Source: Fidelibacterota bacterium
GTDB taxonomy: Bacteria; Fidelibacterota; Marinisomatia; SCGC-AAA003-L08; TS1B11
DNA: 64,000 nt
Reading direction: 5' to 3'
Assembly: GCA_020354025.1 (NCBI GenBank)
Contig: CP070638.1
Location: 1,811,956 to 1,875,955 of the forward strand
The notes beneath the pieces were generated by a model. The model was not told the origin of the DNA. It ran no database searches and saw only the letters and a list, made by a program, of their open reading frames with translations. This document shows positions 53,058 through 63,212 of the stretch, in pieces. Within the stretch, counting starts at the first letter, position 1. The number at the start of each line of letters is the position of its first letter. The position numbers were made by a program, and so were the translations under genes.

Positions 53058-56000
53058 TTAGGCTCTTGCTATGTGAATGCTCACATCGGAACCACTCAAA
53101 TTTACAACTTTTTGGTGCTCTGGGTAGTCCAGTTTAGCTGACAGCTCGGTACCCAGGACCTCTGCCAGGAAATAATCCTTGAAGTGCTCAAGTGATTCAG
53201 CTATGTGACCGTCCCCGGAAATGCCCACCACGATCCGGTCTTCAACCCTCAGGTCGGCTTCCTTGCGCATATTCTGCACCTGGCGGATCAGATCACGTAC
53301 CGTTCCTTCCTGGAGCAGCTCATCGGTCAGCTCGGTGTTAATGCCCACAGCCATGTCTCTGGAGGTAGCTGCAACGTAGGGGAGGACACCCTCCTCGTTC
53401 ACCAGGATTTCATCCGGCTCCAGGGTGGTGCTGAGCCCGTCTATCTCGATCTCGACCGATTCCCGCTGGTGCAACCTGGCGACGGTCTCCTCCGGCGGCA
53501 AGCTCTCCAGCGCCCGGCGTACCTTCTCCAGGTCCTTGCCGAACCGGGGGCCTAAAAGGGGCAGGTTCGGTTCAATACTGCGGCGGATAAAACTTGCCGT
53601 AGGCAGGTCAGTCCGCAGTGACTTGATATTCAGCTCCTCCAACAGCTGGTTCCGGTTCTTCTCCACCGCAGACAGCACCCGGGCATCGCCGCTGACCACT
53701 ATCTCGCTCAATGGCTGCCGGATCTTGATATTGGCCTTGTTGCGGGCGGACCGCCCCAGCGCCACCACACTGATCACGCTGTCAATCTCGGTCAACAGGT
53801 CCTCGTCCACCAGTTCGGCTTGATAGGCGGGGAAGTCGCACAGATGAACGCTCTCGGGTGCCTCTGGGTCCAGAGCGCATACCAGATTACGGTAGATGGC
53901 CTCGGTCACGAAGGGAATGATCGGGGCCAGCAGCTTTACGAGCGTGACCAGGGCTTCGTGAAGGGTGGTATAGGCGGTCAGCTTATCGGTGTCGTGCTCA
54001 CTCTTCCAGAATCGGCGGCGATTGCGGCGGATATACCAGTTCGAGAGGTCCTCCAGGTAGCTGTCCGCCGCTCGCATGAGCCGGTCAGTGCGATAGTCTT
54101 CGTAAGCCGCAACCGCCGTGGCAATCAGCTGCTGCGTCCTGGCCACCAGCCAGTGGTCAATCTCAATGCGCTCATTATGAGGGACCGCATCCTTCACCGG
54201 ATTGAAATGGTCCAGCGAAGCATAGGTTACGAAAAAGCTGTACGAATTCCACAGGGTAAGCAATTTCCTGCGTACTTCGTTGGCGTGGTGGTAACCGAAG
54301 AGGAGGTTATGCTCGGGATTCTGCTCGGCGTATATCCAGCGCATCACGTCCACGCCCATTTTCTCCGCTGCTTCATCAAACCAGATAGCGTTCCCCTCCG
54401 ACTTGTGCATGTCCTTGCCGTGCTCGTCTTTGACCAGCGCATGGCCCAGAACCTTCTTGAAGGGTGGGCGGTTCTCGAGAACGGTACTCATGGCCAATAG
54501 ACAGTAGAACCAATTACGGAACTGGCCTGGGAACGACTCGGTGATAAAATCGGCGGGAAACCACTTCTCCCAGTACTCGTGATCGTCATGGTAGTGTATG
54601 GTAGAAAAGGGTACGATGCCGGCGTCCAGCCAGGGATTGCCGACATCCTTGATCCGGGATACCGGCTCACCGCACTGCGAGCAGGCTACCTTGACCTCGT
54701 CCACCCAGGGGCGATGCGGTGATTGGCCATCGAATCGGTCCCACCCTTCTACGGCTTTCTCATGGAGCTCCCCTCGAGAACCAATCACTGTTATCGTATT
54801 GCATTTTTCACACTCATAAATAGGCAGGGCTAGTCCCCAGTAGCGCTTCTTGGAAATCATCCAGTCATCCATGTTGTTCAGCCAGTCCAGCTCACGGTCC
54901 AGGCCGAAAGCGGGCATCCAGTGGATCTGCTTGGCGACCTCCATGATCTGATAGCGCAGCTCGTCCATCGTGATGTACCACTCAGCGACTACCCGGAAGA
55001 CCAGCTTGGTCTTGCAGCGCCAGCAGTGGGGATACCGATGGCGGTAGAGCTCCTGCTTGAGCAGGATACCCTTCTCTTTCAGGTTGCTGATGATCGGTTC
55101 CGCTACCTCCTCAACGTGCTGGCCTGAGAGCCAGTCAAAGCCCTCTAGGTAAACACCGTTCTCGTCCAGGGGCGCGATGACCGCAAGGTCGTAGACGTGT
55201 GCCAGGTCGAAGTCCTCCTTCCCGCAGCCGGGGGCGATATGGACGATGCCCGAGCCTTCATCGGCGCTTACTTCCTCCCAGGGGATGATCCGGTGCTTCA
55301 CCCCCGATAAGGCCGGGAGCTCATCGAAAGGCCCGCGATAGGTCCAGCCCATCATCTCGGCCCCCTTAAGGCGGCGGACGACTTCGGGAGAGGCTTTTTT
55401 CCCAAAGAGGCGGGGAACGGCCTCCGGCAGTAGGTACAGGGTACGATCATTGTCCTTGACGGCTACGTAGTCCAGGTTATCGGCTACGGCGGCCGCCACG
55501 TTGGAGGAAAGGGTCCAGGGAGTGGTTGTCCAGACTACGAGGTATTCGTTATCATGGCCTTCCAGCGGGAAAAGGAGGTATACTGACTTGTCGTCGATTT
55601 CGCGGTAGCCCTCGGTCATCTCGTGCTGGCTGATGCCCGTACCGCATCGGGGACACCAGGGCATGCAGTCTTCGCCTTTCTTTAGCCAGCCTCGCTCGTG
55701 AATGCGCTTAAGAAATTCCCAGATGGTATAATTATTCTCATCGGACATGGTATAGTAGGAGTTGTCCCAGTCCATCCAGTAGCCCAGGCGGATGGACTGC
55801 TCCGTCTGGATCTGCGCGTACTTGCGTACCCGCTCCTTGCAGCGGTTGACGAACTTCTCCATCCCGTATTCTTCAATATCCCGCTTGGATTCAAAGCCTA
55901 GCTCGCGCTCGACCTCTACCTCAACCCATAGTCCCTGGCAGTCAAAACCATTCTGATAACGCTGTTCGCACCCCTGCATGGCGTGGTAGCGCTGGAATAT

Positions 56001-56207
56001 GTCTTTGTAAGTGCGGCCCCAGGCGTGGTGCACTCCCATGGGGTTGTTGGCGGTGATAGGGCCGTCAAGGAAAGACCAGCGCTGCCGGCCTTTGTTCTTG
56101 GCCACGAGCTTCTGGAAGGTCTTATGGTTCTCCCACCATTGGAGGACTTCATGCTCCTGGCTGATGAAATCAACCTTGGGATTAACAGGATGATAATTCT
56201 TTTTCAT
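53058..56207 (-). CDS. ileS: Isoleucyl-tRNA synthetase
   Basis: IleS charges tRNA-Ile and edits misactivated valine. The 1049-residue enzyme has the class I catalytic core, with NPMGVHHAWGRTYKD (residues 55-69) in place of the HIGH motif and KDMHKSEGN for the KMSKS loop, both used in a recognised group of bacterial IleRS. The editing domain (VVWTTTPWTLSSN), WCPRCGTGIS zinc site and C-terminal anticodon-binding part follow. It is preceded by 176 bases with no T-box-like element, and ends 11 bases before the dksA-like gene. Confidence 0.96.
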   Translation of the reverse strand: MKKNYHPVNPKVDFISQEHEVLQWWENHKTFQKLVAKNKGRQRWSFLDGPITANNPMGVHHAWGRTYKDIFQRYHAMQGCEQRYQNGFDCQGLWVEVEVERELGFESKRDIEEYGMEKFVNRCKERVRKYAQIQTEQSIRLGYWMDWDNSYYTMSDENNYTIWEFLKRIHERGWLKKGEDCMPWCPRCGTGISQHEMTEGYREIDDKSVYLLFPLEGHDNEYLVVWTTTPWTLSSNVAAAVADNLDYVAVKDNDRTLYLLPEAVPRLFGKKASPEVVRRLKGAEMMGWTYRGPFDELPALSGVKHRIIPWEEVSADEGSGIVHIAPGCGKEDFDLAHVYDLAVIAPLDENGVYLEGFDWLSGQHVEEVAEPIISNLKEKGILLKQELYRHRYPHCWRCKTKLVFRVVAEWYITMDELRYQIMEVAKQIHWMPAFGLDRELDWLNNMDDWMISKKRYWGLALPIYECEKCNTITVIGSRGELHEKAVEGWDRFDGQSPHRPWVDEVKVACSQCGEPVSRIKDVGNPWLDAGIVPFSTIHYHDDHEYWEKWFPADFITESFPGQFRNWFYCLLAMSTVLENRPPFKKVLGHALVKDEHGKDMHKSEGNAIWFDEAAEKMGVDVMRWIYAEQNPEHNLLFGYHHANEVRRKLLTLWNSYSFFVTYASLDHFNPVKDAVPHNERIEIDHWLVARTQQLIATAVAAYEDYRTDRLMRAADSYLEDLSNWYIRRNRRRFWKSEHDTDKLTAYTTLHEALVTLVKLLAPIIPFVTEAIYRNLVCALDPEAPESVHLCDFPAYQAELVDEDLLTEIDSVISVVALGRSARNKANIKIRQPLSEIVVSGDARVLSAVEKNRNQLLEELNIKSLRTDLPTASFIRRSIEPNLPLLGPRFGKDLEKVRRALESLPPEETVARLHQRESVEIEIDGLSTTLEPDEILVNEEGVLPYVAATSRDMAVGINTELTDELLQEGTVRDLIRQVQNMRKEADLRVEDRIVVGISGDGHIAESLEHFKDYFLAEVLGTELSAKLDYPEHQKVVNLSGSDVSIHIARA

Positions 56208-56349
56208 CCAAAAAAGTTACCGGTATCTTTATTCCAATGTCAACTCGTCCGGTCTGTTCTGGGGCTTATCTTGTAATATTCGGGTCATATCCTGTTTTGA
56301 AATTCGGTTCCCCAGTGGAATCACACCGGATACCATCTATTATCACTGG

Positions 56350-56374
56350 CCGTGCTTTAAGTACCTCAGCACGG
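56350..56374 (-). other. Hairpin between rnr and ileS
   Basis: CCGTGCT at 56350-56356 pairs with AGCACGG at 56368-56374, an 11-base loop. No T run follows on the minus strand, so it is not a clear terminator; it could separate rnr and ileS messages or shape the 5' region of ileS. Confidence 0.4.
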
Positions 56375-56383
56375 CGGTATACT

Positions 56384-58471
56384 TCATTCTTCGGCCAGTA
56401 GGAAGTTGGCGAACCGCTTCTCGATGGAGACGTCCCGCACCCTGATGCGCACTTCCTGCCCCAGCTGGAGGGTCTGGTTGAAGCGCCGCCCCCGGAGGGC
56501 GAAGAGGCTTTCATCGAAGGCATAATCATCGCCCTCAAGCCAGTCAACGCTGATGAAGCCATCCACCAGGAACTCCCTGATCTGGACGAAGAGGCCCTTG
56601 GGGATCACTCCCGAGATGATGCCATCGAAGGTCTTGTCGATTTGGGTTGCCAGGAAGCGCAGTTCCTTGAGGCGGCTGTAGGCCCGCTCGGCTTCCAGGG
56701 CTACCAACTCCTGCTGGGTGCACCGGTTGGCCGTATTCGTCAATCCTTCTTCGGAGATGGTCCAGGGCGCCTTGGGGGCCGTCAGGTGCTCGATTATCAG
56801 CCGGTGCACTACCAGGTCGGCATAGCGGCGGATGGGCGAGGTGAAATGAGTGTAAGCCGGAAAGGCCAGGCCAAAGTGCCCCCGGTTATAGGCCGAGTAG
56901 ACCGCCTTGGCCATCGAACGCAGCGTGATCGTCTCGATCAGGTCGCGGTAAGGCGAATCCTCCATGGCCAGCAGAAGGTCCCGTACTTCTTTGCTGGTGA
57001 TGTCACGGGTTGGCAGTCCGGGCAGGTTCAGCCGTTTTAGCAGCGACGACAGCTTGATAATCTGCTCCTGTCCCGGTTCATCGTGGATGCGGTATATGAA
57101 CATCCGGCGAGGTTTACCCTTGGGAATGCGCTCCGCCACCATTCGATTAGCCAGCAGCATACACTCTTCCACGATCCGGTGGCTGTCTAGGCGCTCGGAA
57201 GGGTGGATTATATGGGGCACGCCGTAATCGTCAAGCTTGAATAGTGGCTCGGGGATATCGAAGTCCACGCTGCCCTGCTCTACGCGGTTCTGATAGAGCT
57301 TCAGGGTCAGTTTCTTCAGCGATGCAAGCAGGGGATACCATTTGCCCGAACCTCGTTCGAGGATCTCATGTACCCCGCTGTAAGTGAACCGGCGGCGGCT
57401 GCGGATAAGGCTGCGGGTGAACCTGACATTGCGCACCTCTGCATCTTTGCTCAGGTTGATGATAGCCGAAACAGCCAGGCGGTCTTCATCGGGTTTGAGG
57501 GAACACAGGTCGCTGGAGAGGGTATGGGGGAGCATTGGCACTACCCCTTCGGTAAAGTAAACGCTGTTCCCCCGCTGGAAGGCTTCGGTATCGGTGGCGC
57601 TGCCGGGAGGTACAAACAGGGATACGTCGGCGATGTGGACCCCCAGTTTCCAGCCGCCGTCTTTTCCTCGCTCAAGTGAGATGGCGTCGTCAAAGTCCCT
57701 GGCGGTAGCCGGGTCGATGGTCACTACGGTATGGGAGCGGAGGTCCTGGCGGCCAGGGCCGGGACCGATAGTGATGCGCCCGGCTTGGCGGACTGCTTCC
57801 TGTTCCACTGCTGGCGGAAAGTCCGGCTCCAACTCGAACTGCCGTAGTACGAACTTGAAGTCGGTGAGGGGATCGTCCGGGGAGCCGATGATCTCCTGCA
57901 CCCTGGCCTTGATGGGCTCCCAGCCGTCGCCCCAATCGCTGACCTGGGCATAGACCAGCGCACCGACGTCTTTTTTCCCGATGCCGGTGGAATCCAGACG
58001 CACGACCCGGTTGGCAAAGGGTTCGGATAGGGCCAGCTCGTACTTTCCCTGAACCCACTCCACTGCCCCTACCAGCGATGACCTGCCCCGCTTGAGGACT
58101 GCCGTCACCCGCCCCCGGGGACCCCGCCCGAATTTCTCCTTGCGCAGCGTAATGCTCACCAGGTCGCCTGATGCGGCGCCGCCGATATCCCGGATCCCGA
58201 TGAAGACGTCATCCATCCCCTCGACGGTGACGAAGCCGAAGCCGCGGTGGGTCAATTCCAGGACGCCTTCCACCTCCTGAACCGGGCCGGCGTAAACCAG
58301 GCGGCCGCCCTGCTGTCGGGTAATTGCGCCTTCCTGGACGAGCCCGTTCACTAACCGGCGGAAAGCGGCATACTGATGTTCCTTCACGCCTAGCCGCCGG
58401 GCGAGCTCCTTACGCCGGTAGGCGCGTCCCTGCCGGGTTTTCAGAAAGCTCAGGATTTCTTTCTTGGTCAC
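56384..58471 (-). CDS. rnr: Ribonuclease R
   Basis: RNase R is a 3'-5' exoribonuclease that degrades structured RNA. The 695-residue protein shows an N-terminal helix-turn-helix (SFLKTRQGRAYRRKELARRLGV), cold-shock domains, the RNB catalytic domain with VVTIDPATARDFDDAISLERG (Asp residues that bind Mg) and a C-terminal S1 domain (FDGIISGVIPKGLFVQIREFLVDGFISV). It lacks the long basic tail of E. coli RNase R. The start overlaps the stop of the Omp85-like gene by 4 bases. Confidence 0.95.
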   Translation of the reverse strand: MTKKEILSFLKTRQGRAYRRKELARRLGVKEHQYAAFRRLVNGLVQEGAITRQQGGRLVYAGPVQEVEGVLELTHRGFGFVTVEGMDDVFIGIRDIGGAASGDLVSITLRKEKFGRGPRGRVTAVLKRGRSSLVGAVEWVQGKYELALSEPFANRVVRLDSTGIGKKDVGALVYAQVSDWGDGWEPIKARVQEIIGSPDDPLTDFKFVLRQFELEPDFPPAVEQEAVRQAGRITIGPGPGRQDLRSHTVVTIDPATARDFDDAISLERGKDGGWKLGVHIADVSLFVPPGSATDTEAFQRGNSVYFTEGVVPMLPHTLSSDLCSLKPDEDRLAVSAIINLSKDAEVRNVRFTRSLIRSRRRFTYSGVHEILERGSGKWYPLLASLKKLTLKLYQNRVEQGSVDFDIPEPLFKLDDYGVPHIIHPSERLDSHRIVEECMLLANRMVAERIPKGKPRRMFIYRIHDEPGQEQIIKLSSLLKRLNLPGLPTRDITSKEVRDLLLAMEDSPYRDLIETITLRSMAKAVYSAYNRGHFGLAFPAYTHFTSPIRRYADLVVHRLIIEHLTAPKAPWTISEEGLTNTANRCTQQELVALEAERAYSRLKELRFLATQIDKTFDGIISGVIPKGLFVQIREFLVDGFISVDWLEGDDYAFDESLFALRGRRFNQTLQLGQEVRIRVRDVSIEKRFANFLLAEE

Positions 58472-59859
58472 AGTCTGCCGTCTTTTGTCATGGACAAGAA
58501 ATTTATCAGTCGCAGATGCACTTTCCCAGTCCTGAAGTTATCGTCACGGTTCCAGGCCAGGTCGATCTGGATAAGGTTCTGTCCCGCCTTGAGCAACAGG
58601 CCGAATCCCACCGCGGCAAGCCGGTCGACGTCTGCCAATATGCCGGTATCGAGGAACAGGTGTGTTCGAGTAGCCGGGCCGGTCCTGAAGCGCAGCTCGG
58701 TTCGGGAAACGACGCCCCAGGGGACCAGGAACTGGTCTTCCCGGTAACCGCGAAGGGTAGTGCTGCCGCCATAGCGCCCGAAATCGGCCAGTTGCGGCGT
58801 GAACTCCAGGGCGGCCAGACCCCTGACCTGCACTTCCTGGGCCAGGGTCAGACGGGCAAGGCTGCCGGTCCAGGTTGCGTTAAACTGCCCTCGCCCTAGA
58901 GCTGCTCGTGGATTGACCTCGACTCCGGTTACCGTGCCGCCCTCTAGGGCTAGACCTATCCGATAGCCCCGGCTGGGATTTACCGGGTGATCGAGTGTCA
59001 TACGCTCAAGGGATAGGTTGACGTTGCGGAAGCTGTAAGGTACCAGGCCTTGGTCCCGGCCGTGGGGAGTAACCTGGAGGGTTCGCATGCCCACTCCCAA
59101 GGCGGAACTCCAGCCCTGGGCAGGGAGTGATATTAGCTGCACCTTCACATCTCGCTGCAGGTAAAGCGTATCTCGCAGGTCCTGGAAAAACGACACCTGG
59201 GCTCCCAACGGCAGTAGGGGGAGATGAGGCTCGGCATAAGTCAGGTCGATGGTCTGAGTGGCCGGGTTCAGTCGCCGCCATTGGACGTGCAGATAGCGGA
59301 GCGTGCCCAGGAAGTTTGGCAGATCCAGGGTTATCTCTCCTACCAGTCGGCCCGCCTGGCTCCCCTGTTCATCGTATGCCGCCAGCACCTGTACCGTCTT
59401 ACGGGATACGTCCTCCAGACTGTACCGGATTCCGTATCCTTCGCCACGGCTGAAGTAGGATTTGTCCATTACCCGCCAGGCGGGTTGGCTGGCACTTTGT
59501 AGGAAGCCTCCCGGAGATGGATCAGTCACTCGCAAAAAGGTTACTAGGTTCGGCAGCCCGGCCCCTTCACTATTGTATGCCACTATGGTGTCCGGCGGTG
59601 GGACCGGGAGGTCTCCGCTATGATATTTCAGGGTGAGGCTGCTCTCAGACCACTCTTCCATGACCACACTTTCCAGCCGATAGACCGATCCCAGCCGTCC
59701 CCGGCGACCTTCACTCGTAAGCCGGTCGGTGAGGACAGAGGTTACCTGCGGTATCGATGAAACCTGCATTATGGTGTCCGGCAGGACGACCTTCACCACT
59801 TGGCCCCTCAAAGGCAGGATCAGGCTGCCACATAGTACGATGAGGACTGGTAATTTCAA
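58468..59859 (-). CDS. Omp85/BamA-like outer-membrane barrel without clear POTRA repeats
   Basis: The 463-residue protein has a signal peptide (MKLPVLIVLCGSLILPLRG) and beta-rich sequence. Late in the protein, FGRYGGSTTLRGYREDQF holds the L-R-G-Y motif that Omp85-type barrels use in loop 6, followed by TELRFRTGPATRTHLFLDTGI and alternating strands to the end. The N-terminal 200 residues do not show obvious POTRA repeats, so it is a short member, like a patatin-associated or TamA-like barrel. The end does not have the classical C-terminal Phe. It overlaps rnr and the next gene by four bases each. Confidence 0.75.
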   Translation of the reverse strand: MKLPVLIVLCGSLILPLRGQVVKVVLPDTIMQVSSIPQVTSVLTDRLTSEGRRGRLGSVYRLESVVMEEWSESSLTLKYHSGDLPVPPPDTIVAYNSEGAGLPNLVTFLRVTDPSPGGFLQSASQPAWRVMDKSYFSRGEGYGIRYSLEDVSRKTVQVLAAYDEQGSQAGRLVGEITLDLPNFLGTLRYLHVQWRRLNPATQTIDLTYAEPHLPLLPLGAQVSFFQDLRDTLYLQRDVKVQLISLPAQGWSSALGVGMRTLQVTPHGRDQGLVPYSFRNVNLSLERMTLDHPVNPSRGYRIGLALEGGTVTGVEVNPRAALGRGQFNATWTGSLARLTLAQEVQVRGLAALEFTPQLADFGRYGGSTTLRGYREDQFLVPWGVVSRTELRFRTGPATRTHLFLDTGILADVDRLAAVGFGLLLKAGQNLIQIDLAWNRDDNFRTGKVHLRLINFLSMTKDGRL

Positions 59860-62800
59860 AACTGGGTTCTGAGCTCCAGGTTGGCGTTGGTAAAGGGAGT
59901 ACGGTCTGCCTCCCGTCGTGAGAAAATAGTAAGCGTTAACAGCAGGTTGTGGGAGAGGTGAAATTGCCCGCTGGCCCGTATCCGCTGCGATTTACCGGTG
60001 GGAAAGCCTTCTGCCAGGAGATACGGGATGGCCATCTGCCGGCTGGCGGCTACGTATAGTTGTTCCAGGTCTACCCGTAGTCGACCCTGGGAACCCAAGA
60101 CTCGCTGCAGACCCACGCCATAGGTGACAGTTTGGACCCTTAATTCGTCCAGCTCCCGGTCCGTCTCCTGCTGCCAGTTGCCGGTCAGGCTGGCAGTGAG
60201 CCGTTTTCCTATGGTCCCTGACACGGTACCTTTGCCCTGCCATTTCAGTATATCATGGCGGCGGAGTAACGATACCATGGACTGGAAGTCCTTGTGCTCA
60301 TGGGCCAGTCGCAGTTCCAGATTGACTTTCCGCCCGGCTACCTGATGACGGCTTAACTGCTCCAGGTACGCTGAAGATTGCTCCAGCGCTTCCCCCAGGG
60401 GAGTTCCTGGATCCATACCGCCAATATTGGCCCGGTTCAGCCTGGTCAATCGTAAAAGACGCAGTCTGTACTGGGGTCTCCGGGGCTGGGCCTGGAGAGC
60501 GAGGTCCAGCTGCAGCCGGGATTGGACGTTAACTGCGTTTGTATCGTTCAGGGACGTTTTGGCGTAGGTGGCCAGGGAGTGTTTCTCCATAACCGATGCC
60601 AGTCGTCCTTGCAGGATGAGCCGGGCTTCTTTGAAATCCCTGGCCAGCCCGAACGGCAGCCGGGTGCGGTTGAGGTCCGTCTGGATGCGGAATCGGGCTT
60701 TCACGGTATTAACCGGGCGTATCTCCCCGGCCGGGATGGTATATCGCATAAAGGTACCCGCCTCATCGGGAACGTAGGTGTCATATACCGGATCATAGCG
60801 GTACTGCCCCCTGCCCGTTCCCACGGAGTCGTAGATTACTGCCTTGGTTTCGGCGATGCTGCGCTCCAGCCGGTAGCGCAGGTCCAACCACCAGGGCTTG
60901 CCCGCCGGACGATGCACCAGCGAAAGGTTGCCCATGAGATAGGAAAGGTCGTCCCGGTCGTCGTTGGTTACCTTTTCGTTGAAGGAAAGGGTAGTCTCCA
61001 GACGGCTGCCGCGGGACCTTGATCGCAGGAAGGATAGCCGCCAGAGGTTGGCCGTTTCGTTCAGCCCGGTCTGGAATGCGTCCCGTCGGCGTTCCCGGCT
61101 GAGACCCACCCGGATGCCCCCGGACAGCCCCGCTTGCACACCGAGCGCCACTTGGTTGACCTGATAGCCGCCATCGGAATCTCGCTGCCGGTCTTCGCTG
61201 TAGTACCGGAAAAATGGCTCCAGGTTTCTAAATTTGTATTGCAGCTCGCCATCTACAAGCTGCCACCGGCGCTCGCTGTTTTCGCGGGAAAGGAGGGTCT
61301 GGGTGAATCTTCCTGTAAGTCGCCCGGCGTCGTTTCCGGTAACGCCCCAGCGCAGCCTGCCCGTTATGACACTGTCCGCCTCGATGCGCCCCAGCTGCGC
61401 AAAGGCCCGTTGCTGACCTCCTTCCTCCAGGAATAGATTGACTGTCTGCCAGTTGTATCCTTCAGGATGACTGTCCAGGTCCCAGTCCCGTTGAAACTCC
61501 ACGACGTCCCACCGGCCTGGCGGCTGAAACCGGTTGCCCTTGCCAAGCCCGTCAAGCTGCACTCCCGCACTCATAGGGCGGCCGGCAAGACTTAGGGGCT
61601 TGGATTTCCACTGGAGCTGCACAGCGTAACCGGTGGCGCGGTTGTCCTGATCGTCTAGAGGTGAACTGCGGTTGAGATCCACATCACTGACACCCAGCTC
61701 GACCCGGGCAAGCTGTCCCCCGGAATTGCCCTGCAGGTGCCAGCTGGCCAATACCAGGTCCTGCTGCCGGGGGAGCTTGAGGATCCGGAACGGGGCGTAG
61801 GAGGCGTTGTATTGAGAAAGTTCTTCCGGCGGGACCCACTGGTACGCGATACGGTCCCCAGCTACGATCCGCCGGTATCGGCCTTGTCCGCCGACGTTGA
61901 AAAAGGATACGGTATGGTCCCCCTGATCTGGTCCGCGCCATACGTAATGCCCGTCAACTAGGTCATAGCTCCCAGTTGAATCGGGGATGGCTGTCGAGAT
62001 GACCGCCTCCTGTTCCCGGTCGCCAATTCCCCGCAGATGCTCCCGGTCCTCGGCGGAGAGGCTGAACTCCAGGTTGCTCTGTACGTTGTCCCGCTCGGTG
62101 AGAGCGGTAATGGTGAGACCGGACCGCTCGCCGTGCCAACCGGTGGAAAGATAGCCGGTGGTTCGGCTGTACACTAGGTCGGTGTACTCGAAGTCAACAA
62201 CAATCCGGCTGTCGCTGCGGATGGTGTGGCGGGGAGTGAAGCTGAGCTCTCCGGTCGCATAGTCCATGGTATAGTCCAGACTCTCGCCCCGTTGCAGCCG
62301 TTTCCCGTTTAGATACACCACTTCTGTGCCGGGAAGGATAATCAACGTCCTGGAACCTTCGTGGGTGGCAAGGCTGTACGGCCCCTGGCACCCGTCCAGT
62401 CCCTGAATGTGTTGACTGCGAAACCTCCCTGGGCTGCCGGCCAGCGCGCTCTCTGCCTCCCAGTTCTCACCCTGCAGACGGATGCGCATCCCTTCCAGTT
62501 TGCGCTCAAACGAGGAAAGGCGTCCTTCCTGACCTTTCAGGATGAAATCACCTACTTCCACGCCGCTCCGGCGGCTCGTGAGGGCAAGCCTTATCTGGTC
62601 CAGCTCATTCAGGGTATGGGTGTCTCCCTCGGGCTGAATGGGAAGGTTCTGGTCGGTGAGACTGCCATTGATGAATACTCCTCTGGTCAGCTCACCCTGG
62701 AGTCTGATGTTAAGCCCCCCGCTGAGATTTACCCCCCGGCCGGTCGACAGAGTGAGGCCACGGAACAGGCTGCCGGCGGTCACCAACTGGTCATCGGTTG

Positions 62801-63212
62801 GGAGACTCCTGGTTGGTTGGGATTTAATAATCGGGACAGATGATGATCGGACCGAATCGGACGCTAGCTGACCGAGGGGCGGAAGGGATCTCCAGGCCGG
62901 CCCCAACATCGTGGCCGTCAGCCCCTCCAGTGCCCGGTAACGCACGATTACCTCCCGCTGGCCCTCGATTGGCGCCACCCAACGGACTATCCCAGTCACC
63001 GGCTCCAGGCGGATCAGTGATGTGTCCAGCGTCGCTCCCATCGTGTCATATATCTCCCAGCTGTCCCGGATAACCGGGATGAGTGAGAGAGTATCCACTT
63101 GGCGAGCGGGGGTGAAGCTGATGCTGTCCTGGTGGATGACTGTCTGTGCAGACAGGCTGCCCGCCAGTACCACCGCTACCAGGGGTAGTTTAGGGAACCT
63201 GCTGAAATGCAC
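59856..63212 (-). CDS. Very large outer-membrane beta-barrel protein, SprA-like in style
   Basis: The 1118-residue protein has a signal peptide (LPLVAVVLAGSLSAQ) and, from about residue 160, long runs of alternating residues typical of large outer-membrane barrels, ending in Phe (LELRTQF). A stretch near 295-335 (G-T-E-V-V-Y-L-N-G-K-R-L, then LDYTMDYATGELSFTPR) resembles a domain of SprA/Sov, the translocon barrel of type IX secretion, but the protein is less than half of SprA's length. It could be a reduced SprA-type pore or an unrelated barrel. It lies between an Omp85-like gene and a propeller gene, all overlapping. Confidence 0.6.
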   Translation of the reverse strand: MHFSRFPKLPLVAVVLAGSLSAQTVIHQDSISFTPARQVDTLSLIPVIRDSWEIYDTMGATLDTSLIRLEPVTGIVRWVAPIEGQREVIVRYRALEGLTATMLGPAWRSLPPLGQLASDSVRSSSVPIIKSQPTRSLPTDDQLVTAGSLFRGLTLSTGRGVNLSGGLNIRLQGELTRGVFINGSLTDQNLPIQPEGDTHTLNELDQIRLALTSRRSGVEVGDFILKGQEGRLSSFERKLEGMRIRLQGENWEAESALAGSPGRFRSQHIQGLDGCQGPYSLATHEGSRTLIILPGTEVVYLNGKRLQRGESLDYTMDYATGELSFTPRHTIRSDSRIVVDFEYTDLVYSRTTGYLSTGWHGERSGLTITALTERDNVQSNLEFSLSAEDREHLRGIGDREQEAVISTAIPDSTGSYDLVDGHYVWRGPDQGDHTVSFFNVGGQGRYRRIVAGDRIAYQWVPPEELSQYNASYAPFRILKLPRQQDLVLASWHLQGNSGGQLARVELGVSDVDLNRSSPLDDQDNRATGYAVQLQWKSKPLSLAGRPMSAGVQLDGLGKGNRFQPPGRWDVVEFQRDWDLDSHPEGYNWQTVNLFLEEGGQQRAFAQLGRIEADSVITGRLRWGVTGNDAGRLTGRFTQTLLSRENSERRWQLVDGELQYKFRNLEPFFRYYSEDRQRDSDGGYQVNQVALGVQAGLSGGIRVGLSRERRRDAFQTGLNETANLWRLSFLRSRSRGSRLETTLSFNEKVTNDDRDDLSYLMGNLSLVHRPAGKPWWLDLRYRLERSIAETKAVIYDSVGTGRGQYRYDPVYDTYVPDEAGTFMRYTIPAGEIRPVNTVKARFRIQTDLNRTRLPFGLARDFKEARLILQGRLASVMEKHSLATYAKTSLNDTNAVNVQSRLQLDLALQAQPRRPQYRLRLLRLTRLNRANIGGMDPGTPLGEALEQSSAYLEQLSRHQVAGRKVNLELRLAHEHKDFQSMVSLLRRHDILKWQGKGTVSGTIGKRLTASLTGNWQQETDRELDELRVQTVTYGVGLQRVLGSQGRLRVDLEQLYVAASRQMAIPYLLAEGFPTGKSQRIRASGQFHLSHNLLLTLTIFSRREADRTPFTNANLELRTQF

